Shown here one piece after another: positions 1 to 8,734 of a stretch of 64,000 nt of DNA. A program made the position numbers and the translations under genes. The notes below the pieces were generated by a model that was not told the origin of the DNA, did no database searches, and saw only the letters and a list, made by a program, of their open reading frames with translations. Source of the DNA: Arthrobacter celericrescens (GTDB taxonomy: Bacteria; Actinomycetota; Actinomycetes; Actinomycetales; Micrococcaceae); the NCBI RefSeq assembly GCF_003614925.1, contig NZ_QYLP01000014.1, positions 62,001-126,000 of the forward strand, written 5' to 3'. Numbering within the stretch: the stretch's first letter is position 1; every line of letters begins with the position of its first letter.

Positions 1-218
1 TCAGCCGGACCGGCGAAGTCCACCGCACCGACTCCATTGTCTTCGGCGGAGAGAGCTTCAGCACGCAGCGGTACCGCGGCGTGACGCTTGCACCTCGGGA
101 CAAGATCGTCGGTCCTGCAGTCATCGACCAGCCAACCACCACCATTGTCGTGCCGCCGGAGTGGAACGCCACCCTCGACGAACGATCCAACATCTACCTC
201 ACCCGTAAGGAGGCGTAA
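1..218 (+). CDS. hyuA: Hydantoinase/oxoprolinase subunit A, C-terminal fragment
   Basis: The reading frame is open from the left edge and ends in TAA at 216-218; the 5' part lies outside the window. The visible 71 residues end with GPAVIDQPTTTIVVPPEW followed by a short acidic tail. That is the characteristic C-terminus of the HyuA/5-oxoprolinase/acetone carboxylase beta family, the ATP-dependent half of these amidohydrolases or carboxylases. An AAGGAG at 206-212 inside its last codons serves as ribosome site for hyuB, which begins 2 bases after the stop, so the two are translationally coupled. The substrate cannot be told from this fragment. Confidence 0.85.
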   Translation, partial: SRTGEVHRTDSIVFGGESFSTQRYRGVTLAPRDKIVGPAVIDQPTTTIVVPPEWNATLDERSNIYLTRKEA

Positions 219-220
219 CC

Positions 221-1981
221 GTGACGCGCGAATTCGACCCCGTAAAGCTCTCGGTACTAGCCAACGCATTCGACGGCATCGTCCGGGAGATGACCAGCGG
301 CCTGCTGCGCTCGGCCCGTTCGTCGGTCATCAACACGGCCCGCGACTTCTCCTGTGCCGTGCTGACCGCCGACAACCAACTGCTCGCCGCTGCCGAAGGC
401 GTGCCGGTGCACGTCTTCGGGGCAGGCCCGCTCGGCGAAGACATGGTGGAGCTGCACGACGACATCCGGGAAGGCGATGCCTTCCTGCACAACGACCCCT
501 ACATGGGTAACTCGCACGCAGCCGACCATGTGATCCTGGTTCCCATCTTCATCCAGGGACGGCACCTGTTCACTGCGGTCACCAAGGCCCACCAGGCAGA
601 CTGCGGCAACTCGCTTCCCACCACGTTCTTTGCCACGGCCCGGGACGTCTACGAGGAAGGTGCCCTGATCTTCCCGTGCGTCCGCGTCCAGCGCGACTAC
701 AAGGACATCGACGACATCATCCGCATGTGCCGGTCCCGCATCCGGGTACCGGACCAGTGGTACGGCGATTACCTGGCCTCGGTAGGCGCCTCCCGCATCG
801 CCGAACGCCGCATCCACGAGCTCGCCGAAAAGTTCGGCGTCGACGACCTGGTGGACTTCGTGGACGCCTGGTTCGACTACTCCGAGCGCTTGACGGCAAG
901 TGCCATCGAGACCCTGCCCGAGTACGTCCTCCACGGCACCTCGGCCCACGACCCGTTCCCGGGCACCGGCCCGGACGGTGTGCACCTGCAGGCAACCCTC
1001 GAGGTGAAGCCGAAGCAAGGCAAGATTGTCATCGACCTTCGCGACAACCCGGACAACCTCCCCAACGGCCTGAACCTCACGAAGGCTACCGCTACAGGTG
1101 CCGCACTGGCAGGCATCCTCTCGGGGATCCCGGAGAACCTGCCGAGCAACGCGGGCACGTTCCGCCGTGTTGAGGTGCTGTTGCGGGACGGCTGCGCCGT
1201 CGGCGTCCCGAAGCACCCGTACTCGTGCTCGTCCGGCACCACCAACCTCGCCGACCGCGTGGTGAACATCGTTCAGGCCGCGTTCTCCCAGATCGACGAC
1301 GGTTACGGCACCGCTGAGGGGGCTGCCGGGCAGGCACCTGCCAAGTCCGTCATCTCGGGCATCGACGAGCGCAACGGCAACCCCTACGTGAACCAGATCC
1401 TGGTGGGCGGCGTCGGTGGCCCGGCGACTCCCTACGTGGACGGCTGGCCGACCTACCAGCGCCCTGTCTGCGGAGCGCTGCTGTACCACGACAGCGTGGA
1501 GGTCGACGAGCAGCGCTACCCGATCCTGATCCACGAGCGCACCCTGGTGGCCGACACCGGCGGAGCAGGCCGGCAGCGCGGCGGACTCGCTACCCGCGTC
1601 ACCATGGAACCTCGTGGGGAAAGCGTGACCCTCACCTACGGCATCGAGGGCAAGCTGAACCCGCCCAAGGGCGTCCGTGGCGGACACGACGGCGCCGTGC
1701 CGTCAACCTGGGTGGAGGACCTGGCCACGGGCGAACGCCGTGAGATTCCGGTAGTGGGCCGCTACGACCTGCAGTCCGGCGAAAAGGTCGTATCCATCAC
1801 CCCCGGTGGTGGCGGATACGGCAACCCGCTGGAACGTGACGTCCTGGCCGTCCTCGACGACTACCGCGAGTCCCGGGTGTCCCTGGAAGCGGCGGCCGCG
1901 GACTACGGCGTCGTCATCGCTGACGGCAAAGTGGACGAAGAGGCCACGGCCAAGGCACGCCAAGAGCGCCTCGCCAGCTAA
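221..1981 (+). CDS. hyuB: Hydantoinase B/oxoprolinase family protein
   Basis: The 586-residue product matches the full length and layout of HyuB. Its N-terminus is of the EFDPVKLSVLANAFDGIVRE type, the middle has HNDPYMGNSHAADH (likely metal or substrate site), and the C-terminus has the GGGGYGNPLERD motif. The family acts with HyuA on cyclic amides such as hydantoins or 5-oxoproline, or in ketone carboxylation. The GTG start at 221 follows AAGGAG by 9 bases. The gene is coupled to hyuA and followed after a short hairpin by a Gfo/Idh dehydrogenase, so the AB complex probably belongs to the neighbouring catabolic pathway. The exact substrate is unknown. Confidence 0.9.
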   Translation: MTREFDPVKLSVLANAFDGIVREMTSGLLRSARSSVINTARDFSCAVLTADNQLLAAAEGVPVHVFGAGPLGEDMVELHDDIREGDAFLHNDPYMGNSHAADHVILVPIFIQGRHLFTAVTKAHQADCGNSLPTTFFATARDVYEEGALIFPCVRVQRDYKDIDDIIRMCRSRIRVPDQWYGDYLASVGASRIAERRIHELAEKFGVDDLVDFVDAWFDYSERLTASAIETLPEYVLHGTSAHDPFPGTGPDGVHLQATLEVKPKQGKIVIDLRDNPDNLPNGLNLTKATATGAALAGILSGIPENLPSNAGTFRRVEVLLRDGCAVGVPKHPYSCSSGTTNLADRVVNIVQAAFSQIDDGYGTAEGAAGQAPAKSVISGIDERNGNPYVNQILVGGVGGPATPYVDGWPTYQRPVCGALLYHDSVEVDEQRYPILIHERTLVADTGGAGRQRGGLATRVTMEPRGESVTLTYGIEGKLNPPKGVRGGHDGAVPSTWVEDLATGERREIPVVGRYDLQSGEKVVSITPGGGGYGNPLERDVLAVLDDYRESRVSLEAAAADYGVVIADGKVDEEATAKARQERLAS

Positions 1982-2004
1982 TAGCACCAGCGCTCGCAAC
2001 TGAT

Positions 2005-2034
2005 TCCGGGGCGGGGTATATTCCTCGCCCCGGG
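2005..2034 (+). terminator. Intra-operon GC hairpin
   Basis: CCGGGGCG (2006-2013) pairs with CGCCCCGG (2026-2033), extended by GGG/CCT across a TATATT loop. There is no long T run, so it may be an attenuator or mRNA-stabilising hairpin between hyuB and the Gfo/Idh gene rather than a full terminator. Confidence 0.45.
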
Positions 2035-2064
2035 AGGTTTCAACAACTAACTACGGAGATTCAC

Positions 2065-3198
2065 ATGGAACCCATTCGAGTCGGCATCATCGGCGTCGGA
2101 AACGTTCTCAACCAATACCTGGACAAGATCGGCGTCCATCCCGACGTCGACGTCGTGGCGCTCGCGGACGTGAACGCGGAAGCCGTCAAAGCCCGGGCAG
2201 CAGAATATTCGGTTCCCAAGGCGCTCTCACCCGAGGAGCTGCTGGCGGACGACGAGGTGGAACTGGTCCTCAACCTTACGCCGCCGAAGCTCCACGCACC
2301 GGTGACGCTTCAGGCCATCGCGGCCGGCAAACACGTCCTCTCCGAGAAGCCCTTCGCTACCTCCCTCGAGGAGGCCAAACAGATCCTTGACGCAGCCCGC
2401 GACGCCGGCGTCAAGGTAGGCTCGGCGCCCACCACCTTCCTGGGCTCGGGCATGCAGACCAGCCGCAAGCTCATCGACGACGGCTGGATTGGCCGGCCTG
2501 TGGCTGCCTTCGCGTCGTTTGCCTGCCGCGGCTACGAGCACTGGCACCCGAATGTCGATCCCTTCTACAGCCCGGGCGCCGGGCCGATGCTCGACATCGG
2601 GCCCTACCTCATCACCAACCTCGTGAACTTCTTCGGCCCGGTCAAGCGCGTATCCGCAACTGCGCCGCGTTCATCGGAGACCCGTCCCCGTCCCGGCAAA
2701 GAGGGCGAAATCATCCAGATCAAGACCCCGACGCACGTCACCGGCACCATCGACTTCGAGTCCGGAGCCGCCGCCACCGTGATCGTCAGCTGGGACATCT
2801 GGAACCACAACCTGCCCCACCTTGAGATCTACGGCACGGGCGGCTCCCTGGCCGCGCCGAACCCGGACCACTTCTCCGGGGCGCCGGTGCTCCGCCGCGG
2901 TGAGCCCGGCGACCTCGCGCTGGACATGACCCCTCCCGGCGGGGGCGACTGGCGTGAAACGCCGATCACACACCGTGACGACGCCTACCGTGGCATCGGC
3001 CTGGCCGAGTTCGGCTACGCCATCCGCAAGGGACGTGAACCCCGTACTGGCGGTGACTTTGCCTATCACGTCCTGGAAGTCCTGCTCGCTTTCGAAGCAT
3101 CCTCGGAGCAGGGCCGGCACATCGAGATCGAAAGCACGTGCGAGCGGCCGCGGCCGCTGCCTTCGGTCGGCCCGCAGGAGCCCTATCGGTTCGACTGA
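2065..3198 (+). CDS. Gfo/Idh/MocA family oxidoreductase
   Basis: A 377-residue NAD(P)-dependent dehydrogenase. The N-terminal Rossmann fold has GIIGVGNVLNQYL (residues 7-19), and the family lysine lies in SEKPF near residue 94, followed by the larger C-terminal alpha/beta domain. The family oxidises or reduces sugar, cyclitol or derivative carbonyls. The ATG at 2065 is preceded by an ACGGAG site. The gene sits 83 bp after hyuB and is closed by a strong hairpin, so it may be the last gene of the hyu operon. The substrate is not predictable; the IolD-like gene downstream makes a cyclic polyol or derivative plausible. Confidence 0.88.
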   Translation: MEPIRVGIIGVGNVLNQYLDKIGVHPDVDVVALADVNAEAVKARAAEYSVPKALSPEELLADDEVELVLNLTPPKLHAPVTLQAIAAGKHVLSEKPFATSLEEAKQILDAARDAGVKVGSAPTTFLGSGMQTSRKLIDDGWIGRPVAAFASFACRGYEHWHPNVDPFYSPGAGPMLDIGPYLITNLVNFFGPVKRVSATAPRSSETRPRPGKEGEIIQIKTPTHVTGTIDFESGAAATVIVSWDIWNHNLPHLEIYGTGGSLAAPNPDHFSGAPVLRRGEPGDLALDMTPPGGGDWRETPITHRDDAYRGIGLAEFGYAIRKGREPRTGGDFAYHVLEVLLAFEASSEQGRHIEIESTCERPRPLPSVGPQEPYRFD

Positions 3199-3203
3199 CA
3201 GCC

Positions 3204-3267
3204 AACAAACACAACAGCAGCCGACGGCGGTACGTACGTGCCGCCGTCGGCTGCTGTTTGTGTTGTT
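3204..3267 (+). terminator. Strong hairpin terminator after Gfo/Idh gene
   Basis: AACAGCAGCCGACGGCGG (3213-3230) is perfectly complementary to CCGCCGTCGGCTGCTGTT (3241-3258), and the flanking A- and T-rich arms extend the pairing. The stem is 18 bp around a GTACGTAC-like loop, followed by TGTGTTGTT. Confidence 0.85.
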
Positions 3268-3282
3268 CATGCCGGGAACCTG

Positions 3283-3299
3283 CGTCCCAAACTGGGACA
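3283..3299. promoter_or_regulatory. Palindromic box CGTCCCA-AAC-TGGGACA
   Basis: This is a 7-3-7 inverted repeat with one mismatch to the perfect TGTCCCA-N3-TGGGACA copy at 10415. It lies 86 bp upstream of the iolD-like ATG, the same distance as at 10415. Probably a transcription factor site of the regulon described in the findings. Confidence 0.65.
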
Positions 3300-3384
3300 C
3301 AACTTTGCCTCCCCGCAGTGAAAACCTGAAGTTCGGGCGAATCGGTTTGCAAGTGCCGACGCACCTACGAATTTAGGAGAACGC

Positions 3385-5334
3385 ATGACTAGCACAGCTG
3401 CTGCTGATATCGGCACCGACGTCGGCATCAAGAACGTCCGCCGCCGCACTGTCGCGCAAGCGATCGTTGAGTACCTTCAGGTCCAGTACAGCGAACTGGA
3501 CGGTGAGAAGAGGCGCCTGGTTGCCGGCATGTACGGCATTTTCGGGCACGGAAACTCCGTTGGCCTCGCCCAGGGAATTGACGAGTACGGTGTGGACTTC
3601 CCCCACTATCAGGGCAAGAACGAACAGTCGATGGTGCATGCCGCGATCGGCTTCGCGAAGGCCTCCAACCGCGCCGCCACCCTTGCCTGCACAGCCTCCG
3701 CCGGCCCCGGATCCACCAACATGATTTCCGGTGCTGCCACGGCCACCACCAACCGCCTGCCGGTGCTCCTGTTCCCCGCGGACATCATCAACAACCGTTT
3801 CGGTGATCCCGTACTGCAGCAGGTTGAGCACCCGGTTGAACGGGATGTCTCGGCGAACGACTGCTTCCGCCCGGTGAGCCGGTACTTCGACCGGATCACC
3901 CACCCGGCACAGCTGCTGTCCACCCTTCCGGAGGCCATGCGCGTCCTCACCGATCCGGTGGAAACCGGTGCCGTGGTGGTCTGCTTGCCGCAGGACATCC
4001 AAGGTGCGGAATTCGACTTCCCGGAGTCCTTCTTCACGCCGCGCGTCTGGCACATCCGCCGTCGCCCGGCGGTGGAGGACGAGATCCGCGATGCTGCCGA
4101 GATCATCCGCAACGCACAGCGTCCCCTGCTGATCTCAGGCGGCGGCGTCCGCTACTCGAAGGCCCAGGAGGAACTGGCACGCTTCAGCGCGGAGTTCGGC
4201 ATCCCTGTCTCCGAGACCTTTGCCGGCAAGGGGAGCGGCCCGATCAGCGAACTCAACGTTGGCGCCCTGGGCGTCACCGGAACGGTTGGTGCCAACGAGA
4301 TCGCCGACGGCGCCGATTGTGTCATCACCGTGGGTTCCCGCCTCCAGGACTTCATCACGGCCTCCCACTCGCTGTTCCAGAACCCGGACGTGAAGTTCGT
4401 CCACCTCAACGTGAGCTCGTTCGATGCACACAAGATGGGTTCGTTCCCCGTGGTGGGCGATGCCAGGCTGTCCCTGTCCGGGCTGCGGGAGTGGCTTGGC
4501 GCAGCGGGCTACGGTACCCCCGAAAGCTACCGCAGCGACATTGCGGATGCGCAGAAGGCCACTCGCGAAGTCCGCAAACACGACCTCCAGGCCTTCCCCG
4601 GCGAGAAGATGAGCCAGGCGCAGGTCATCGAGGTGCTCAACAAGCAGGCCACCAGCGAGGACGCGCTGATTCTGGGTTCCGGTGGTGTGGTGGAAGGCAT
4701 TCACAAGGCCTGGGACCCGTCCAACGGCGCCGAGATCCACTTCGAGTACGCCAACTCCTGCATGGGCCACGAAATCCCTGCCGGTCTCGGCTACCGCCTG
4801 GCCCGCCCTGACGCCCCCGGCGATGTATTCGTGCTGATCGGCGATGGCACGTACTTCATGCAGCCGACCGAACTCGTCACCGCGGTCCAGGAACGCAAGA
4901 AGATCATCACCATCGTGATCGACAACCGCGGACACCAGTGCATCTGGCCGCTCCAGGTCTCCAAGGGTGGTCCCGGACGCGAGTTCGGCACCCAGTACCG
5001 CGAACGCGGCACCACGTCCGGCCGCCTGGACGGGGCAGTCCTTGACTTCGACATCGCCGCCAACGCGGCCAGCATGGGTTGCGCCGCGTGGTCCACGACG
5101 ACGATCGAGGAGTTCTCCGCCGCACTCACCGAAGCACGCGAGGTCGAAGGACCGGCCGTCATCGTGGCCCGCGTCGAGCCGTGGCGCTACCTTTCCGGGA
5201 ACGGTTCCTTCTGGGACGTCGGAGTTCCGATGACCTCCCAGCGGCCCGGTAGCCAGGAAGGGACTGCGAAGCACCTCCAGGGCCGTGCCCGTCAGCGTTA
5301 CTACGCGGCGACCAACGCTCCCGAAGCAGGTTGA
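3385..5334 (+). CDS. iolD: IolD-type trihydroxycyclohexane-1,2-dione hydrolase (ThDP enzyme)
   Basis: The 649-residue product has the IolD layout. The N-terminus has RRRTVAQAIVEYLQ and GIFGHGNSVGLAQGI; the catalytic glutamate of ThDP enzymes lies in KNEQSM (E80); SAGPGSTNM follows; and the ThDP/Mg motif starts at GDGTYFMQ near residue 485. IolD hydrolytically opens 3D-(3,5/4)-trihydroxycyclohexane-1,2-dione in inositol breakdown. No iolB, iolC, iolE or iolJ lies nearby, so the enzyme may act on a related cyclic dione. A palindromic box sits 86 bp upstream. The AGGAG site at 3376-3380 fixes the ATG. Clearly IolD family; the exact reaction is inferred. Confidence 0.85.
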   Translation: MTSTAAADIGTDVGIKNVRRRTVAQAIVEYLQVQYSELDGEKRRLVAGMYGIFGHGNSVGLAQGIDEYGVDFPHYQGKNEQSMVHAAIGFAKASNRAATLACTASAGPGSTNMISGAATATTNRLPVLLFPADIINNRFGDPVLQQVEHPVERDVSANDCFRPVSRYFDRITHPAQLLSTLPEAMRVLTDPVETGAVVVCLPQDIQGAEFDFPESFFTPRVWHIRRRPAVEDEIRDAAEIIRNAQRPLLISGGGVRYSKAQEELARFSAEFGIPVSETFAGKGSGPISELNVGALGVTGTVGANEIADGADCVITVGSRLQDFITASHSLFQNPDVKFVHLNVSSFDAHKMGSFPVVGDARLSLSGLREWLGAAGYGTPESYRSDIADAQKATREVRKHDLQAFPGEKMSQAQVIEVLNKQATSEDALILGSGGVVEGIHKAWDPSNGAEIHFEYANSCMGHEIPAGLGYRLARPDAPGDVFVLIGDGTYFMQPTELVTAVQERKKIITIVIDNRGHQCIWPLQVSKGGPGREFGTQYRERGTTSGRLDGAVLDFDIAANAASMGCAAWSTTTIEEFSAALTEAREVEGPAVIVARVEPWRYLSGNGSFWDVGVPMTSQRPGSQEGTAKHLQGRARQRYYAATNAPEAG

Positions 5335-5340
5335 GCAGCA

Positions 5341-5370
5341 GGGCGGGATCGTCGAAGGACGGTCCCGCCC
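5341..5370 (+). terminator. Hairpin after iolD
   Basis: GGGCGGGATCG (5341-5351) pairs with CGGTCCCGCCC (5360-5370) across an 8-base loop, with one G-T wobble, followed by GCCTTGTT. It probably attenuates rather than fully separates iolD from the following dehydrogenase gene. Confidence 0.6.
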
Positions 5371-5433
5371 GCCTTGTTATCAGGTCACCGGACCCCAGGA
5401 CAACCGAACCAAAGACAAAAGGAGCACCGCACA

Positions 5434-6789
5434 ATGGGCGCATTCGCCGTTATTGACCCGGCCACGGGCGCGACTCATGCCGAGTACCCAGCGGCCACAG
5501 ATGCAGAGGTCGAAGCAGGCCTCAGCGCAGCGCAGAAGACCTACCAGGAATGGGCGCGCACCACCACGGTCGCAGAGCGGGCTGCGCTAGCCCAACGCCT
5601 GGCTGACTTGTTTGTTGAACGCAAGGACAAGCTCGCAGCCATCATCAACCGGGAGATGGGCAAGCCGCTCCACCAGGCTGTGGGGGAGGCCGAATTCTCC
5701 GGTTCGATCGCGGCAGCGTTTGCAGAGAACGCCGAGGAATGGCTTGCCGATGAGGAACTCGACGTCGCCGACGGCCTAAGGAGCTTCTTCCGGTACCAGG
5801 GCGTTGGAGTGATCCTCGGCATCATGCCCTGGAACTACCCCTACTACCAGGTGGCCCGCTTCGCGATCCCGAACATCATCCTGGGCAATACCGTCATTGT
5901 CCGCCACGCCAGCCAGTGCCCGGAGTCGGCGCTTGCGCTGGAGGAGCTCTTCCGCGATGCAGGTTTCCCCGAGGGGGCCTACGTCAACCTTTTCGCCACC
6001 CACAAGCAAATCTCCGACATCATTGCCGATGACCGGGTTCAGGGTGTTTCGCTGACAGGTTCGGAGCAGGTTGGTGCCATCGTGGCTGAGCAGGCCGGAC
6101 GCGCGCTGAAGAAGTGCGTGCTGGAACTCGGCGGTGCCGACGTGTTCCTGGTGCTCGACACCGACGATGTTGACCTCGCAGTGAAGAAGGCCGTGATGGG
6201 CCGCATGGGCAACACCGGGCAGTCCTGCAACGGCTCCAAGAGGATCGTGGTGCTGGACAAGTACTTCGACGAATTCTCGGAGAAGTTCAAGGCTGCGATT
6301 GCCGGCCAGTCCTACGAGAACGGTGACTTCGGCCCGCTCTCTTCGGAGTCGGCCACGAAGTTCCTGGCCGCACAGGTGCAGGGCGCCCTCGAGCAGGGTG
6401 CCGAAATCCTGGTGGGCAACAACCAGCCCCAGGGCAATGTCTTCACTCCGACGGTGATCACCAACATCACCCCCTCGATGGATGTCTACAGCGAGGAACT
6501 CTTCGGCCCGGTGGCGCAGCTTTACAAGGTAAGCAGCGACGAGGAAGCGATCAAGCTCGCGAACTCTTCGCCGTACGGCCTTGGTTCCGTGGTGATCTGC
6601 GACGATCTTGAGCGCGCCGAGCGCGTCGGCAACCAGCTCGACGTCGGCATGGTCTTCATCGGCGCCTACGACCTCAGCGGCGCCGACGTTCCGTTTGGTG
6701 GCGTCAAGAAGTCGGGTTACGGGCGGGAACTGGGCAAGGTCGGCATGCTGGAGTTCGCCAACAAGAAGCTGTTCCGTTTCGCGAAATAG
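5434..6789 (+). CDS. NAD(P)-dependent (succinate-)semialdehyde dehydrogenase
   Basis: The 451-residue aldehyde dehydrogenase begins MGAFAVIDPATG. I chose the ATG at 5434 over an upstream in-frame one because AAAGGAG at 5418-5424 precedes it and family members start there. Motifs include IMPWNYPYYQ (cofactor region), LELGGAD (general base glutamate) and GQSCNGSKR (catalytic cysteine). The length and short N-terminus match the GabD/succinate-semialdehyde group. It would oxidise a semialdehyde from the ring-cleavage pathway to an acid. It follows iolD by 99 bp with a hairpin between. The precise aldehyde is unknown. Confidence 0.88.
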   Translation: MGAFAVIDPATGATHAEYPAATDAEVEAGLSAAQKTYQEWARTTTVAERAALAQRLADLFVERKDKLAAIINREMGKPLHQAVGEAEFSGSIAAAFAENAEEWLADEELDVADGLRSFFRYQGVGVILGIMPWNYPYYQVARFAIPNIILGNTVIVRHASQCPESALALEELFRDAGFPEGAYVNLFATHKQISDIIADDRVQGVSLTGSEQVGAIVAEQAGRALKKCVLELGGADVFLVLDTDDVDLAVKKAVMGRMGNTGQSCNGSKRIVVLDKYFDEFSEKFKAAIAGQSYENGDFGPLSSESATKFLAAQVQGALEQGAEILVGNNQPQGNVFTPTVITNITPSMDVYSEELFGPVAQLYKVSSDEEAIKLANSSPYGLGSVVICDDLERAERVGNQLDVGMVFIGAYDLSGADVPFGGVKKSGYGRELGKVGMLEFANKKLFRFAK

Positions 6790-6803
6790 GCCGCTTCATA
6801 CGA

Positions 6804-6834
6804 GGGAGGCCGGATCAGAGTGATCCGGCCTCCC
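6804..6834. terminator. Bidirectional terminator, convergent genes
   Basis: GGGAGGCCGGATCA (6804-6817) is perfectly complementary to TGATCCGGCCTCCC (6821-6834), with loop GAG followed by TTTCAC. It separates the aldehyde dehydrogenase (+) from the monooxygenase (-). The stem is nearly the same as that at 15572-15604. Confidence 0.85.
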
Positions 6835-6857
6835 TTTCACTGTGTGAAGTGATCCGC

Positions 6858-8684
6858 TCAGCTGTTCGGGTCTGCAAGCGGCATGGTGCCGGCTTCCATT
6901 GCCGCAAGCTGAAGCGCGAGCAGCTTCGAGTAGAACCTGCCGTCGCCGATCCCGAGCGAAACCATGAACCACAGCTGGTCGACGCCGGTGCGACGCCAGA
7001 GCCGCCCGTACTCGCGGTCCTCACCAACCATCGCGAATTCACCCACCCGATCGGCGATGTCGTCACCGAGGACCTCCCGCACCACCGTCGGGGCGCCGTG
7101 GTAGCCAGTTGCGAACACCACGAGATCAGCCGCGATGGGCTGGCCGCCGTCGAGCACGACCCCGGCGGGGGTGAGGCTCTCGACGCTACCGTGACGGAGC
7201 TTGATGGTGCCGTCGATGATCAATTCGGACGCCCCGGCGTTGTAGTAGTAACCGGTCGCGTTCTGACCAAAGATCAGTCCGAGGACTCCCTGCCCGTTCG
7301 GTCCGTCGCTCAGCTCGAAGCCCGCTGCGGTAAGGCCGTCCAGGAGTTCCCGGTCCATCGCCTTGACCAGTTCCACATGCTTCGGACCGTGTGCGGGGAG
7401 TGCCCCGAACGGCGTGGCGGCATTGACCAGATCCGCCTCCTCGGTGCTGTATGCGCCACCGACGTGGTTTGCGTGCATGACCGCATGGAACGTCGAGGTG
7501 TTCATGACGAATGTTCCCGAACGCTGAATCATGGTGACATCGACGCCATGCTCCGCGAGATCCTGCGCGATGTCATGGCCGCTCACTCCCGACCCCACAA
7601 CCACCGCCCGCCTTCCCCGCCACTTGGAGTGGCCCTTGTAGTCGACCGCGTGAATCACCGTTCCCCGGAATTTGTCCTGCCCGGGAAGGCACGGAAGATT
7701 CGGCGCGGCATTCATCCCGGTCGCGAACACGAGATGCCTCGGACTCACCCTGCGAGGAGATCCATCGGCCCGCCTGACATCCACATTCCAACGTCCCGCA
7801 GCGGCATCGAACTCCGTGGCCTCCACGCTGGTTCCAGCCCAGACCGGAAGATCCAAGAGCGTTGCGTAGCTCTCCAGAAAATCGCCAAGCTTGTCTTTCG
7901 GTGTGAACCGCGGCCAGGTGGATGGAAACGGGAGGTAGGGCAAGTGGTCGGATGCGAGTGGGGTGTGCAACGCAAGCGAGCTGTAGCGCTTGCGCCAGTT
8001 GTCACCCACCCGCTCGTTCTGCTCCACGACCAAGGCCGGGACGCCAAGTGCCCTCAGGCGCGCTGCCAGCATGAGCCCATTGTGGCCGGCGCCCAAAATG
8101 AGGACTGCCGGATCGTGTGACTCGAAGTCCCGGTCGAGTCCTTCATTCCAGCTCAGCCGGTCCTGAACCGGGCCGTGGGTCTTTCCGGCGGGACGGGCAT
8201 CGAGGTGCCGCTCCGGATGCGTGTCGATCGAGTCGAGTGCGAGGACGAAATTTGCCGCACGCCAAGCGCCGTCTTCCTCCCGCACGAGCCTTACATGGCC
8301 GAGGCCTCCTCCTGTTCCAGTCCGAAACTGGAGGAAAGACGTAAGTGATGGATGGCGCCCGTCCGCGGCGAAGGTGGCCGGGCTGCCGGTGCGTACTTCA
8401 AGCGAAACCGGCGGCGTTGAGCCTGGCCCGGTCAGGAGCCCTGCGATCTCCTCGCGTCCAACCGCGTTGCGGAATTCCCAGGCCAAGGCCAGAAGGTCGC
8501 GCGCGATCCCGTCCCGTTGGAACAGCTCCGCTACGCCGATCGTGTTTCGCGACCCTATTGCGGATTGGAGCGCGACGGCCCATTCATGCACGATTTCCTC
8601 GGGCGTCTTGACCGAAGCGAGCGCATTCGCTGCAGTTGGTACGGCTACATCAGTCATCTGAAGTGGTTCCTTTGTGTCAGTCAT
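6858..8684 (-). CDS. FAD-dependent monooxygenase with N-terminal NTF2-like domain
   Basis: A 608-residue protein. Residues 30-155 look like a SnoaL/NTF2-like domain. A class B flavin monooxygenase follows: FAD site GAGHNG at 198-203, family fingerprint FRGTVIHAVDY at 339-349, NADPH site GSGVSG at 364-369, and FATGYHG near the C-terminus. Such enzymes insert oxygen into ketones, amines or sulfides. The frame stays open far upstream, but coding character starts at MTDTKEPLQ. The ATG at 8684 has AAGGAAA upstream; an internal ATG ten codons later is an alternative. It lies 50 bp downstream of an SDR on the same strand and is probably co-transcribed, perhaps acting on the ketone the SDR makes. Confidence 0.85.
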   Translation of the reverse strand: MTDTKEPLQMTDVAVPTAANALASVKTPEEIVHEWAVALQSAIGSRNTIGVAELFQRDGIARDLLALAWEFRNAVGREEIAGLLTGPGSTPPVSLEVRTGSPATFAADGRHPSLTSFLQFRTGTGGGLGHVRLVREEDGAWRAANFVLALDSIDTHPERHLDARPAGKTHGPVQDRLSWNEGLDRDFESHDPAVLILGAGHNGLMLAARLRALGVPALVVEQNERVGDNWRKRYSSLALHTPLASDHLPYLPFPSTWPRFTPKDKLGDFLESYATLLDLPVWAGTSVEATEFDAAAGRWNVDVRRADGSPRRVSPRHLVFATGMNAAPNLPCLPGQDKFRGTVIHAVDYKGHSKWRGRRAVVVGSGVSGHDIAQDLAEHGVDVTMIQRSGTFVMNTSTFHAVMHANHVGGAYSTEEADLVNAATPFGALPAHGPKHVELVKAMDRELLDGLTAAGFELSDGPNGQGVLGLIFGQNATGYYYNAGASELIIDGTIKLRHGSVESLTPAGVVLDGGQPIAADLVVFATGYHGAPTVVREVLGDDIADRVGEFAMVGEDREYGRLWRRTGVDQLWFMVSLGIGDGRFYSKLLALQLAAMEAGTMPLADPNS

Positions 8685-8734
8685 TGAAGTGTTTCCTTCG
8701 GGTGGGGAGCATTGACCGCCTCGCAGCACCTGCT

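Noticed and set aside
257..1687. 476-residue minus-strand frame opposite hyuB
   Set aside because: hyuB is clearly real by motif and coupling; the opposite frame has no domain or ribosome site.
6849..8120. 423-residue plus-strand frame opposite the FAD monooxygenase
   Set aside because: The monooxygenase carries intact FAD and NADPH motifs on the other strand; this frame has none.
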